Below, one piece after another: positions 55,831 through 64,000 of a stretch of 64,000 nucleotides of DNA. Each line of letters opens with the position of its first letter. Position 1 is the stretch's first letter. The notes below the pieces were generated by a model. The model was not told where the DNA came from, did not search any database, and saw only the letters and a list, made by a program, of their open reading frames with translations. Position numbers and translations under genes: made by a program. Origin of the DNA: Clytia hemisphaerica (taxonomy: Eukaryota; Cnidaria; Hydrozoa; Leptothecata; Clytiidae); the NCBI GenBank assembly GCA_902728285.1, contig CACVBU010000682.1, positions 339,970 through 403,969 of the forward strand. The letters are read 5' to 3'.

Positions 55831-56782
55831 CCGTCAACTGCTCTAACTTGGGACTATCTGACAAAACAATAGAACATGGGACTGCAATTCAGCCACCATT
55901 TCACCGAACCTCCAAAGTCATCTGATTTGAGTTAGTGAACGGCGTATTAAAAAATACATGATTTCTCTTTTGCACCGAGTAGGCTTTTAAATCGAAATAA
56001 GAAAAAATCCGTAGTGAAACACAGCGAAGAAGACCAAATTAGTGGCAAAACGATGGAGCGTTTGACATCACTCGTGCGGCAAGTTACACACTTTTTATTT
56101 GTTAATCCCATCGGGCGATAGGCGGTTAGGCGAGAGGCGTTCTCTAATTCTCCAATTGACGTCCGGTCATTTTGAATGAAAACAAAAAGGGCACGCTTTC
56201 AGTGAAAGTTATCGTGACATGTTGTGACAGAAAGTATGATTGATAAACTTGGTGGAGTTATCAAAACAAAATTGTTGTCAATAAGATTTAACAGTAAGTG
56301 AAAATACAGGCCAGATTGTCAACAGTCCCATGTTTCGACCAATCGTCCCAAGTTAGACAGTCACGGAAATCCTTGCATTTGCACGGGGTGTGCATTTGCA
56401 ACGGTTTCAACAATTTTTTCCGACCCTGTGCAAATGAGATAGAACGTGTAAGGCAAAATGCACGAAAATTAAAAATTATTACTTTAAAATGAAAATGGCA
56501 TAAAACGAAGACGAATGGCATTTTCATTTTCTCTTTAGGAGATTCTTTAGCATTTTTAGAAAATTTTTGTCTACCCACTACGGGTTAAAATTTTGATCTG
56601 TGCATTTTTTTATAATCAAGTGTAACATTTTCTCCTCTCTGTGTAAATTGCAACGAGTCGCAGTGATCGAGTGTATTTGCACGGGGTTTTTTCGTCACTT
56701 TCGTTTTCGACCTGTTGCATTTGCCGCATGTTGAACCCTGTGCAAATGCAAGGATTTCCGTGACTGTTAGAGCAGTTGACGG
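55831..56782. mobile_element. TA-flanked TIR element whose right end was split by a later MITE
   Basis: The left TIR CCGTCAACTGCTCTAACTT, then GGGAC, is intact. On the right the inverted copy is cut in two: CCCAAGTTAGA ends at 56357 and TTAGAGCAGTTGACGG resumes at 56767. Removing the inner element and one TTAGA restores a right end matching the left one base for base over the outer 22 bases. TA flanks the whole. The surroundings are a short tandem of TATGTATTTTTGAAAGATAG units. Confidence 0.85.
56358..56766. mobile_element. CAGTCACGG MITE with 5-base target duplication
   Basis: Perfect outer TIRs CAGTCACGGAAATCCTTGCA, then TTTGCAC, are followed by mirrored TGCAAATGC-rich words. It is flanked by TTAGA (56353-56357, 56767-56771). 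A relative hosting another element lies at 26762-27062. The five-base duplication with a CAGTC start is shared with 58438-59189; I cannot place the superfamily. Confidence 0.85.
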
Positions 56783-57053
56783 TATGTATTTTTGAAAGAT
56801 AGTATGTATTTTTGAAAGATAGTATGTATTTTCGAAAGATAGTATTTTTGTCCGCGCCATAGCGTGAGAATTTAATAAGGTATATATATGTAAAAGTTAT
56901 AAGCCCTTTACAGGATTTGATGAAAAAAAAGAGATGGGAAAATGCTATTTTAAAATCAGACGGTGACAGTGATATAACCTCAGTAATTCTGGTATTTTAA
57001 AATTTAAACCTCTAAAAACTGGTGTTGTGGTGACCGGTGTAATCACGTTTTTC

Positions 57054-58085
57054 AATAGACCTTTTTTTAAAGAGGCAGCCATGTTGAATAATTTACAGTC
57101 TGGGAAATCCTCTCAATTGCACGCTTATGTTCGGAGGCCGTAAGCGCGCAATTGCACGGTTATCAAAATGGCAGAATTTTTATGCAGGTAATTACACGCT
57201 TATCGAAATTGTTCTGAAATGGGCGGTAAGCGGTAAGCGTGCAATTGCACCCTTTATTATTCTGATACGCAATTCCTTCCGAAAGCTCTGTTGAATTTCA
57301 ATAGCCTAGGGCAGTTTTACTCAAAATTTATTGTAGAAGAAGATTCCGTAAAAATGGATTGCCCGTTAAACCATGCCTTCGCCCGAATTAGAGAATTCTG
57401 AACCCCTTGAAATCCCTAAGCAATTTCAACCGGGGCGGGAGCGGGCGTAAATTATAACCATGCAATTGCGCGCTTACGTCCACGTAACATAAGCGTGCAA
57501 TTGAGAGGATTTCCCAGACTGAATACACCGTTTAGGAGTGTCGACTGCGCACGCGTCAATCCAATTTTCCATTGTTTAGATTTTAGCGACCACGGAAAAT
57601 TCACTCTCCTCTGCTCTGTAAAAAAACGGTAGGTAAACATCTGGTCCTCATAAGGAAACATAGCAGAAAAACGGTAGGTAAAGAACTCCTTTTAATCATA
57701 ACTTCTTTTCCTCTTGATGAATTTTTGTGAAATTTTCAGGAGAGACTTATAAAATTATCATTGATATCATGTTCAAATATCTAAATCATTCTCTTTAAAG
57801 GAGAGAAAAAAATCACAATGTTTACATTCCTCTAACCTTTCATTTCTTCACAGTACTAAAGTGCGCATTTTTACCTACCGTTTTTACCGACCTCTGCAAT
57901 GGATACCATGAAGATAGCAAGACTCCTAAACGGTGTATTATGTACTCCAGCATAAAAATAATGATACAGCCATGCATAATTTTTAGAATATGCATGATAC
58001 AGTAATTATGCATGGCTGTATCATTGTTTTTATGCTGGAGTACATAATTATTCAACATGGCTGCCTCTTTAAAAAAAGGTCTATT
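57054..58085. mobile_element. Compound fold-back element (long member) holding three inner TIR units
   Basis: The outer ends AATAGACCTTTTTTTAAAGA, continuing GGCAGCCATGTTGAATAATT, match those of 22378-22672. Inside, in order, are a CAGTCTGGGAAATCCTCTCA element (57096-57521), a unit bounded by inverted AATACACCGTTTAGGAGT (57522-57939), and a 110-base palindrome TTATGTACTCCAGC...GCTGGAGTACATAA (57938-58048). The units abut with almost no spacer. The second unit contains two AAAAACGGTAGGTAAA words. Confidence 0.75.
57096..57521. mobile_element. MITE with CAGTCTGGGAAATCCTCTCA ends
   Basis: TIRs of about 36 bases, CAGTCTGGGAAATCCTCTCA then ATTGCACGCTTATGTT, are perfect. The interior repeats GCGTGCAATTGCAC-like words. 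No simple target duplication is visible, probably because another unit begins at its right edge. Confidence 0.75.
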
Positions 58086-58437
58086 TTCGGGATTCCGGCG
58101 GGATTCAGCCAAAATCTTGACTGGAAAACGTTACGGTATTTGAACCCCTAAAAACCACCCCTTTCTTTGGATCTGTAAAATTTAAATTTGTAAAAGATCC
58201 AACAGCCAGACAAATATTCTGCAGTAACCTACCGTTTGTGATTGTAAATATAGAATTGATACAAAAGCAACAATTCCACAAGTTACAGATAAAACAACCA
58301 TGTCACAGCTGACAAATTGACTTCAGCACAATCCAAAGTCGATGACCACCACATGATCAATGATTAAGATATTATAAAAAAAAGAGATTTTATAAGGAAA
58401 AAGAAAAAGAGCTAAAATTTACCAAATCTTTTTTGAA

Positions 58438-59189
58438 CAGTCAAGTACTATTGCAAACTAGGAGAAATGCGTGTATTTCGCTTAAATAGGAAGATTTATC
58501 CTAAATAAGATAAAATCGATAGCTTAGTTAGGAGAAATAGCAGAAAAAGTTGATTTTCTCAACAACTTCAGAGATCCGCGTCTTTTTAACTCTCTAAATC
58601 AATTATACTCATAAAGAAGATCATGTTGGGCCAAATGTTAGCTTCTTATCAGCGCGGAGTAAAAAAATATAAAACATTTATCCTATTTTGGATAAAATAT
58701 ACAAATTAGGAGAAATAATGCTTTTGTTACACGCTTTGCCGTATGAAAAATATGAGCGTGAATGAAAAGTGTCGAAGGACGAGAAAGTGTTCATTCTCCT
58801 TGACACAAACCACACAAACGTAAATTGCGCAAATGTGTCTACTACAATAGGATAAGTTTATTTATATCTAAGTTTCCATTTCTTCAAAACATCGTTACGA
58901 GCAAAGTTTTTACTAAGAGAGTTTGATGCATAAAATCTGAAGTTTGCCAAAAGTTGAATAACTTCTGAACGCACGCTGACTGATGGATCAGACTTCACAA
59001 GCATACTATACTGGCTCCAAATTTCTCAAATTTATGCAAAGCTTGACGCGGATCTCTGAAGTTGTTCAGAAAATCATCTTTTTCTGCTATTTCTCCTAAC
59101 TAAGCTATCGATTTTATCTTATTTAGGATAAACCATCCTATTTAAGCGAAATACACGCATTTCTCCTAGTTTGCAATAGTACTTGACTG
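58438..59189. mobile_element. TIR element with ~145-base arms and TTGAA duplication
   Basis: The left arm runs CAGTCAAGTACTATTGCAAA ... TCAGAGATCCGCGTC and the right arm is its inverted copy with few changes. TTGAA lies at 58433-58437 and 59190-59194. AGGAGAAAT and CCTAAATAAGATAAAATCGA recur in the arms. The 450-base centre has no coding capacity. Long, similar arms suggest a fairly young insertion. Confidence 0.82.
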
Positions 59190-59368
59190 TTGAAACGAGT
59201 CGAACCGAACCAGACGGAACGGAACAAGGGGTCCTGACAGAACAGAACAGAACAGCACCAGGTTGTGCACTAACCAAGCAGCTCTTCGTGCTCCACTCAT
59301 TCCACGCATGCGCTCTAAGGAATGGTTCTGCAAGATCGGTTATGATGAGATTAGTTGTGCACCAGTTA

Positions 59369-59760
59369 ATTAGTATATGTAATCACATGATAACGAGTGC
59401 AATTCGAATATAATTGCACGAGTGATTTTTTTGTTATTAATTTTCCGAGTCCGAAAGGACGAGGAAAATTCGAAAGAAAAAAATCACGAGTGCAATTTTC
59501 GAATAGCACACCGTTATGCAAACGTCATAATTATTACTTTTAACACTTGACCGAAAATCAATCCCACAATCCTTTTCGTCTTAATTAAAAAGTCGTGAAA
59601 GTCATTACTTTTTCTTTGTAGTTGAGTGTAATTTGCATGCAGGCGTAGTTAACGCGAAGGGTGATGGGATTGAATTTCGGTCAAACAGAAAAATCAATGT
59701 CTATTTTTAGATTCACTGCGGTATGCTATTGTACGAGTTATCATGTGATTACGAGCTAAT
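59369..59760. mobile_element. MITE with TAATCACATGATAACKCG ends
   Basis: The left side GTAATCACATGATAACGAGT and the reversed right side GTAATCACATGATAACTCGT are inverted. An inner hairpin (CACGAGTGATTTTTTT / AAAAAAATCACGAGTG, about 59418-59500) contains TTTTCCGAGTCCG. The exact ends and duplication are unclear. Confidence 0.65.
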
Positions 59761-59999
59761 CGCGCAATGGCTTTCACTACTTTATCCCAGTTAGGAAAGT
59801 AAATTACAGAAATTACACTGAGAGTTTTATATTTTTCTCTTCTCTTTACGTCTTTCTTTTATTGTTGTTTATTGATTTTCCTTCTCACAAAATAAATTTC
59901 GAATGCAATTAAAACGTTCGATGCAAAAAAAATGTAAGAAAAAACATTAAAATCAATTTTGTAAACATTGGCGCGGCATTGGAGAGTGTGATTAACGAT

Positions 60000-60055
60000 T
60001 AATTGCTCTCTACAGGATGCAATTAACGATTAATTGCTCTCTTTGAAGGCGTGCC
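60000..60055. repeat. Direct duplication of ATTAACGATTAATTGCTCTCT
   Basis: The 21-base word occurs twice, at about 59991 and 60027, separated by about 15 bases. Significance unknown. Confidence 0.6.
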
Positions 60056-60081
60056 AAATAAGAAAAAATGACCCATCGTGC

Positions 60082-60283
60082 GATTACCGAGTTTATGTAT
60101 TTGCACTTTTGAGGACGGTAGAGCGACTGAAGCGATTTGGAAAAACCCGCAATTCCGCCCCGCAAAATCGAGGACGGTAAAAGTGCTGATTTACCGTCGT
60201 CCTCAGCTGGTCAGGATCTACTCAAATTAGAACCTTACCGTCTCCGTCGCTGAAAAACACACATACATAAACTCGCTATTACT
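60082..60283. repeat. Intact copy of the GAGGACGGTA repeat
   Basis: GATTACCGAGTTTATGTATT on the left and ATACATAAACTCGCTATTAC on the right are inverted. The interior reads CTTTTGAGGACGGTAGAGCG ... AAATCGAGGACGGTAAAAGT ... GGTCAGGATCTACTCAAATT. It serves as the reference for the copies at 6732-7103 and 17283-17800. Confidence 0.65.
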
Positions 60284-60856
60284 GATAGTGATACGGACAT
60301 AAATTTTGTTATACACTTTCCTCAAGTTTTTCGATAGAGATGTTACGGAAGGCTGATTTAGTGTAACAATAAAGTGACTGAGACGACTGTGTTCATTTGG
60401 TTTTTCCCGACAGAGAACGTGAAAGTGAAAGTGAAACCATAAGGCATGGAGGCAAGAGAAATTGTTATATGATATTCCGATGGCGGATTGGCGGCCGCCC
60501 ACGGTAAGGTTAAGTTGAAAATGTGGCGGGGAAACGAGCTTTCTAGTTATTCGAACTCCCGGTTATTCGAAGGTAATTTTATCCCCCCCCCCCTTGGAGA
60601 TTAGAATAACCGGGAGTCTTATTGTATTGAAAAGTCATATTCGTTGAAAAAGATTTTGGATGGGTCATGAATTTTAAAAATGAAGAAAAAACGCAGGAAA
60701 ATGCTGGAAAATCTTAAACCTTTGAGTTTCGCTGATTTCAGATAAGTAATTCAGATTTTTTATACCTTTTAATCAAAAGTTACAGCCTATTTCGGCTATT
60801 CTCACTCTACTTTGCAGAGACGTAACTTTGCCTCAAGTACTGGGGATACATGCAGT
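60284..60856. other. No gene seen
   Basis: GATTGGCGGCCGCCCACGG near 60485 is shared with 43145. A short fold-back (ACTCCCGGTTATTCGAA / TTAGAATAACCGGGAGT, about 60557-60616) surrounds a C run. No coding region is seen. Confidence 0.4.
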
Positions 60857-60864
60857 TAATGGGT

Positions 60865-61364
60865 CCGGGGGGGGGGGCAGTCGGATTTCGGACTGATGGT
60901 ATGTGCGGACTAAAGATTGGCGTTCAAAATAGCACCCTTACAGTGCAGTGGTTTTTCCCGAAAAATACACCCTTACAGTGCATTTTTCGCCAAGTTGAAT
61001 ACCCTTACAGTGCAGTCTAGCTTTTTTCCCTGAAGTGATTGAAATGGGTCAAACAAAGATTTCGTTTGTGAATTTAGGTGTGATTCTTCTATACATACAG
61101 TATATATTTATGTAATTTTGCATCTAAAAAGGGATCCAATATGTACTTGATCCAATATTTGAAAAGAATTGGGTAAAGGGGATTGAATCCCTTAAAAAAA
61201 CTTTGACTGGACAATTTCATTTTTGTTAGAATTTAGAAATTCGTACCCTTACAGTGCAGGCGTCAAAAAACCCGCCCTTACAGTGCATTTCGGATGCCTT
61301 GAAAAACACACCCTTGGTGCCCGCACATCCCCATCAGTCTTTTGCTTGGCTGCCCCCCCCCGGG
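60865..61364. mobile_element. hAT-like element with CCCTTACAGTGCA repeats and 8-base duplication
   Basis: A perfect 8-base duplication TAATGGGT (60857-60864, 61365-61372) flanks CCGGGGGG...GGGCAGTC on the left and CCCGGGGG...GGGCAGCC (reversed) on the right. GGACTGATGGTATGTGCGGA is matched inside by GACTGATGGGGATGTGCGGG. Five perfect CCCTTACAGTGCA words lie in one orientation, three near the left and two near the right. No coding capacity. Confidence 0.8.
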
Positions 61365-61372
61365 TAATGGGT

Positions 61373-61898
61373 TCAAGACGGTGTTATTCAAGTCTTTGAA
61401 AATTTTTACCTCACTCCCGCCCTAAAGATATTCAATGGTTGTCGGGCGACCCCTATTCTAGTTTTTATGTTAGTTTATCACTAAGCAGGGGACGTTTTTC
61501 CTAGAACTGATTATATACTTGATGGTATATAAAATTGATATACAAAAAAGGCTTTGAGAAGAACTTGTTTGAGGCAAAGGGGTTTCTTTACCCTTAAAAC
61601 AGATATTGGAAGTAAAAAGACTCATTGTATCGAATCGCCGTATTTTCCGCTGCTTTTACCGAGCATAACGTATTTTTTTGCTGTATACAAGTGCATTAGT
61701 ATATAACATATAGTAAAAAGTATAAAATTTAGGATGGTATGTGTGGGGTTTGCTTTAAATAACTCGCCAACATTTATAAGCATATGTAGCCTCAGTATTT
61801 TGTACCCAACCAATACCTTTGTTGTCTATGGGCAATAGCAATAGAATGCTAAGCGAGCATTGTTATACAATGTTTCTTCATCGCAAGGGATTTTTTTT
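61373..61898. other. Probable 3' flank of the GPCR gene; no gene seen
   Basis: This A+T-rich sequence downstream of the GPCR stop contains a minus-strand open frame (61813-61622) that shows no family motif. No clear poly(A) signal could be assigned. Confidence 0.4.
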
Positions 61899-62750
61899 TC
61901 ATTTGAATCGATGTGCTCCAAAAAATTGAAACATAGCAGTTTGATAATCTTTCATAATACATAGGACAATGATTGGATTCAAAAGAGCTTTCGAACAAAA
62001 CACGAAAAGTACTTCTCCCTTCATCGTTTCATTCATTCGAACCACGAAATATATCCACGGCGAAACAGATACCAATAAGCATAACAATAACGTTAATATG
62101 ATTTTCCACATGAGGTCAAGATGTTCACGACCTTCACTGATGGCGTATTGAATATCCACCGCTTCTGTAACGTGCCGTACTTCCGATAATCGGTTTGTCT
62201 TTTCTTGTAAACTACGGACACCATAAACACCGGACATAGCCAAAATAAAAAGGGTGGACACTACACTCAGAAACAGAAGAATGGCAACGAAAACCGAATA
62301 GTTTTGTGAAATTGGTTGAATCTCGTCAGAGTTGCTGATCAGGACAATCATTGGTATTAACATTAGCAGGAAGGCCAGTGTCCATAAAACAACCAAACTT
62401 TTCGGAGCACGTCCATCAAAAATCGATATGAATCGATTTCGAAGAGTTGAAAATCGTTCGATTCCGATAAGAAGCAACGAAAAACATGAAAAGTGGACGA
62501 AGAATGCGAATATAACGGAAATGTACCCTGAGTGGATTCGATCGAATTTTGATGCACAGTAACATGGAATCAAAACGAAAGCGATCAGCATATCTCCAAA
62601 ACTTTGATTGAGGATCAACTTGTTGAGATGTGATTGACGAAGGCTGGTTTCTTTATAAAACAAAACCATCAGCAAGCCATTCAACACCAGAATAAAGAAA
62701 GCAAAGAACACAAATGGAAACCAATCCCAGATTGAGACAAACATTTCCAT
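61899..62750 (-). CDS. Class A (rhodopsin-like) seven-transmembrane receptor
   Basis: A single exon codes for 283 residues with seven hydrophobic segments. Family marks: Asn24 in VLNG (helix 1), Asp53 in FGDML (helix 2), Glu98-Arg99-Phe100 in place of Asp/Glu-Arg-Tyr at the end of helix 3, Pro in SVSPW (helix 6) and NPIIV in place of NPxxY (helix 7). No cysteine is visible at the top of helix 3 or in the second outer loop, so the usual disulfide seems absent. I chose the ATG at 62750 because the upstream 34 codons are A+T rich and a splice acceptor TATTTTTAG stands near 62790. A small receptor of the plasma membrane; the ligand cannot be inferred. It lies 214 bases downstream of midasin on the same strand. 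Confidence 0.85.
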   Translation of the reverse strand: MEMFVSIWDWFPFVFFAFFILVLNGLLMVLFYKETSLRQSHLNKLILNQSFGDMLIAFVLIPCYCASKFDRIHSGYISVIFAFFVHFSCFSLLLIGIERFSTLRNRFISIFDGRAPKSLVVLWTLAFLLMLIPMIVLISNSDEIQPISQNYSVFVAILLFLSVVSTLFILAMSGVYGVRSLQEKTNRLSEVRHVTEAVDIQYAISEGREHLDLMWKIILTLLLCLLVSVSPWIYFVVRMNETMKGEVLFVFCSKALLNPIIVLCIMKDYQTAMFQFFGAHRFK

Positions 62751-62899
62751 TGTAAATTTAATGTCTTTTTTTCCGATATAGTAATTCCTAAAAATATGAG
62801 TTATAAAGTTTATATAAAAATCTAAAAAACAGCAACTGGTAAAAATAATCAATATAAAAAGTTCACAGTTCTCGCACTGGAAGGGAACAGGTCAATTTG

Positions 62900-62905
62900 T
62901 TTATT
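62900..62905 (-). promoter_or_regulatory. Candidate poly(A) signal AATAAA of midasin
   Basis: AATAAA on the minus strand lies about 60 bases after the midasin stop and before the GPCR start. The position is suitable; use is inferred. Confidence 0.5.
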
Positions 62906-62964
62906 TTTGTATGCAACAGTTATAATATTGAATGTGAAACTTATAATTGCCCAGTTGTCCGAAA

Positions 62965-63228
62965 TTATGTTGCCTGGGTAACCAATTCAAACCATTGTCT
63001 GAGAGCATCACTCAGCACGTTAGGTAGAGAGTTAATATCACGGAGGAGGACGTAGAAGGGGAACGGAAATTCATCAATATAGGATTTGATCTCAGGTAAC
63101 GCGGTGCCAGGTTTGAAGACTGGAACTTTGATGTCGAGGATGGAGTCTTTGTTCTTTGGATCATCAAGGATAAGAAAGACGGTGAAAATGCCAGCCTCGC
63201 GCGCTTGCATCGCTGTCCGTTGTACCAA
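62965..63228 (-). CDS. MDN1: Midasin, last exon (C-terminal part of the VWA/MIDAS domain)
   Basis: The 87 codons plus stop begin directly after acceptor ATTTTTAG in phase 0 with LVQRTAMQAREAGIF. The rest contains FLILDDPKNKDSILDIKVP, SYIDEFPFPFYVLLRDIN, LPNVLSDALRQWFELV, which I recognise as the end of midasin, the very large AAA ATPase that removes assembly factors from pre-60S ribosomal particles in the nucleus. These residues close its C-terminal von Willebrand A domain, which contacts the ubiquitin-like domain of its substrates. All earlier exons must lie to the right, outside the window, or be hidden in the remaining 770 bases. There is no sign of decay. Confidence 0.88.
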   Translation of the reverse strand: MVQRTAMQAREAGIFTVFLILDDPKNKDSILDIKVPVFKPGTALPEIKSYIDEFPFPFYVLLRDINSLPNVLSDALRQWFELVTQAT

Positions 63229-63336
63229 CTAAAAATCGAACAATATGACAAGTTAGATTACACTAAACGTAATTGGTTTACTCAAATTCGATTGGAACTA
63301 ATTATGATAATGGATCCCTATCTAGAGAGTGTGATT

Positions 63337-63572
63337 ATTTACGTGGGTTCCGTGCCCTCGTGGGTCCCGTGGTTCCCGTGCCCTCGTGGGTTCGTGCCCC
63401 CGTGGGTCCAAAAAAAAAAACCCGTGGGTCCGAAAAAAAACCCGTGGGTCCAAAAAAAAACCCCGTGGGTTCGAAAAAAAAAACCCGTGGGCCCAAAAAA
63501 AAAACCCGTAGGTATCTCGTGGGTCCAAAAAAATTACGTGGGTATCTCGTGGGTCCAAAAAAAAATTACGTG
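63337..63572. repeat. CCCGTGGGTCC-poly(A) minisatellite in a midasin intron
   Basis: About ten units of CGTGGGTCC / CGTGGGTTC occur, the first ones separated by G+C-rich spacers and later ones by seven to ten A residues (AAAAAAAACCCGTGGGTCC). The units vary in length. Open frames through it on both strands are chance. It lies about 110 bases upstream of the acceptor of the last midasin exon. Confidence 0.85.
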
Positions 63573-63578
63573 AACCTA

Positions 63579-63611
63579 ATTTGGCGGATTTCAGTCAAAT
63601 CCGCCAAATCC
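63579..63611. repeat. Hairpin TTTGGCGGATTT / AAATCCGCCAAA
   Basis: A perfect 12-base inverted repeat with a 5-base loop is followed by two more direct CCGCCAAA words. It adjoins the minisatellite. Confidence 0.75.
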
Positions 63612-64000
63612 GCCAAATTTTCTTTCCGCCAAAATTTCTTCCTTTAAGGTACTTTATTTTGTTTTTGATATTTTACCAACTAATATTACTTATACCTCAA
63701 TGTTCTTGTAGTTGTATATTTCTTTTAAGTTCGTTTATTTTGTATCACCCTCGCGAGCCAGGGCCGATAAACGATTCTGCGACTTAAAGAGGCCAGTACC
63801 GTATAATTGGAGGAACCGTTTAGGGCCCTGGTACTTTAGAAGAGAAAATATCAAGAATCTGGCAGCTTGAGTGTGGGCAATATGTTGCGAAGACAAGTAC
63901 AGCCGAGCTGCGAGCACACTTACTAAAATAATTTATATCAAAATGCTGTAAATAGTTCTTCTCCGTATGACCATTTGGCATGGGAAAAGAAAATAATGTT
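63612..64000. other. Probable midasin intron; no exon seen
   Basis: The sequence upstream of the last midasin exon shows no further recognisable midasin coding sequence up to the window edge. Confidence 0.45.

Overview
The window is nuclear DNA of an animal, most likely a cnidarian (coral or sea anemone). I say animal because there are spliced genes with GT-AG introns, a single-exon class A GPCR, and the last exon of the ribosome-biogenesis ATPase midasin. I lean to Cnidaria because of the Penelope-type reverse transcriptase and a decayed mobile-element protein of a kind I know mainly from cnidarian genomes; this is from memory and is not proven. The DNA is A+T rich. There are no prokaryotic operons, CRISPR arrays or rRNA genes.

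Host genes are few. A pair of related four-exon (or longer) genes faces each other tail to tail: gene A (+, exons between 30447 and 39765) and gene B (-, exons between 51416 and 45386). Both encode an acidic N-terminus, ankyrin-like repeats carrying a conserved Cys-Cys...Cys-x2-Cys insertion, and a C-terminal region that looks like a death-fold domain. All exon boundaries and intron phases agree between the two. At the right end, both on the minus strand, lie the final exon of midasin (63228-62965) and, about 214 bases further on, a small GPCR gene (62750-61899).

Almost everything else is mobile DNA, most of it small non-autonomous elements with terminal inverted repeats (TIRs), often nested. 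1-9 kb: two hAT-like elements with 8-base target duplications, a Harbinger-like MITE (TTA duplication) inside an older repeat, and the first members of a family whose interior repeats a short motif ending in AGGGT. 10.0-11.5 kb: a regular 124-base satellite of 12 copies. 12.9-20.2 kb: two inverted copies of one repeat, the right one carrying a broken mobile-element protein, plus a tRNA-derived SINE and small MITEs. 20-30 kb: fold-back elements, two more SINE-type repeats, and an element built from AAGATCTT-like words that a SINE has entered. 30-51 kb: the ankyrin/death-fold gene pair with transposon-filled introns. Intron 3 of gene A contains a noisy duplicate of exon 3 that looks more like an assembly error than biology. 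51-61 kb: a decayed Penelope-like retroelement split by a MITE, then a dense stack of nested TIR elements in which insertion order can be read from the target duplications.

The two findings I rate highest are the ankyrin/death-fold paralogue pair with its conserved cysteine insertion, and a group of G-run-terminated elements in which each subfamily carries arrays of its own short motif, all ending in the same AGGGT core.
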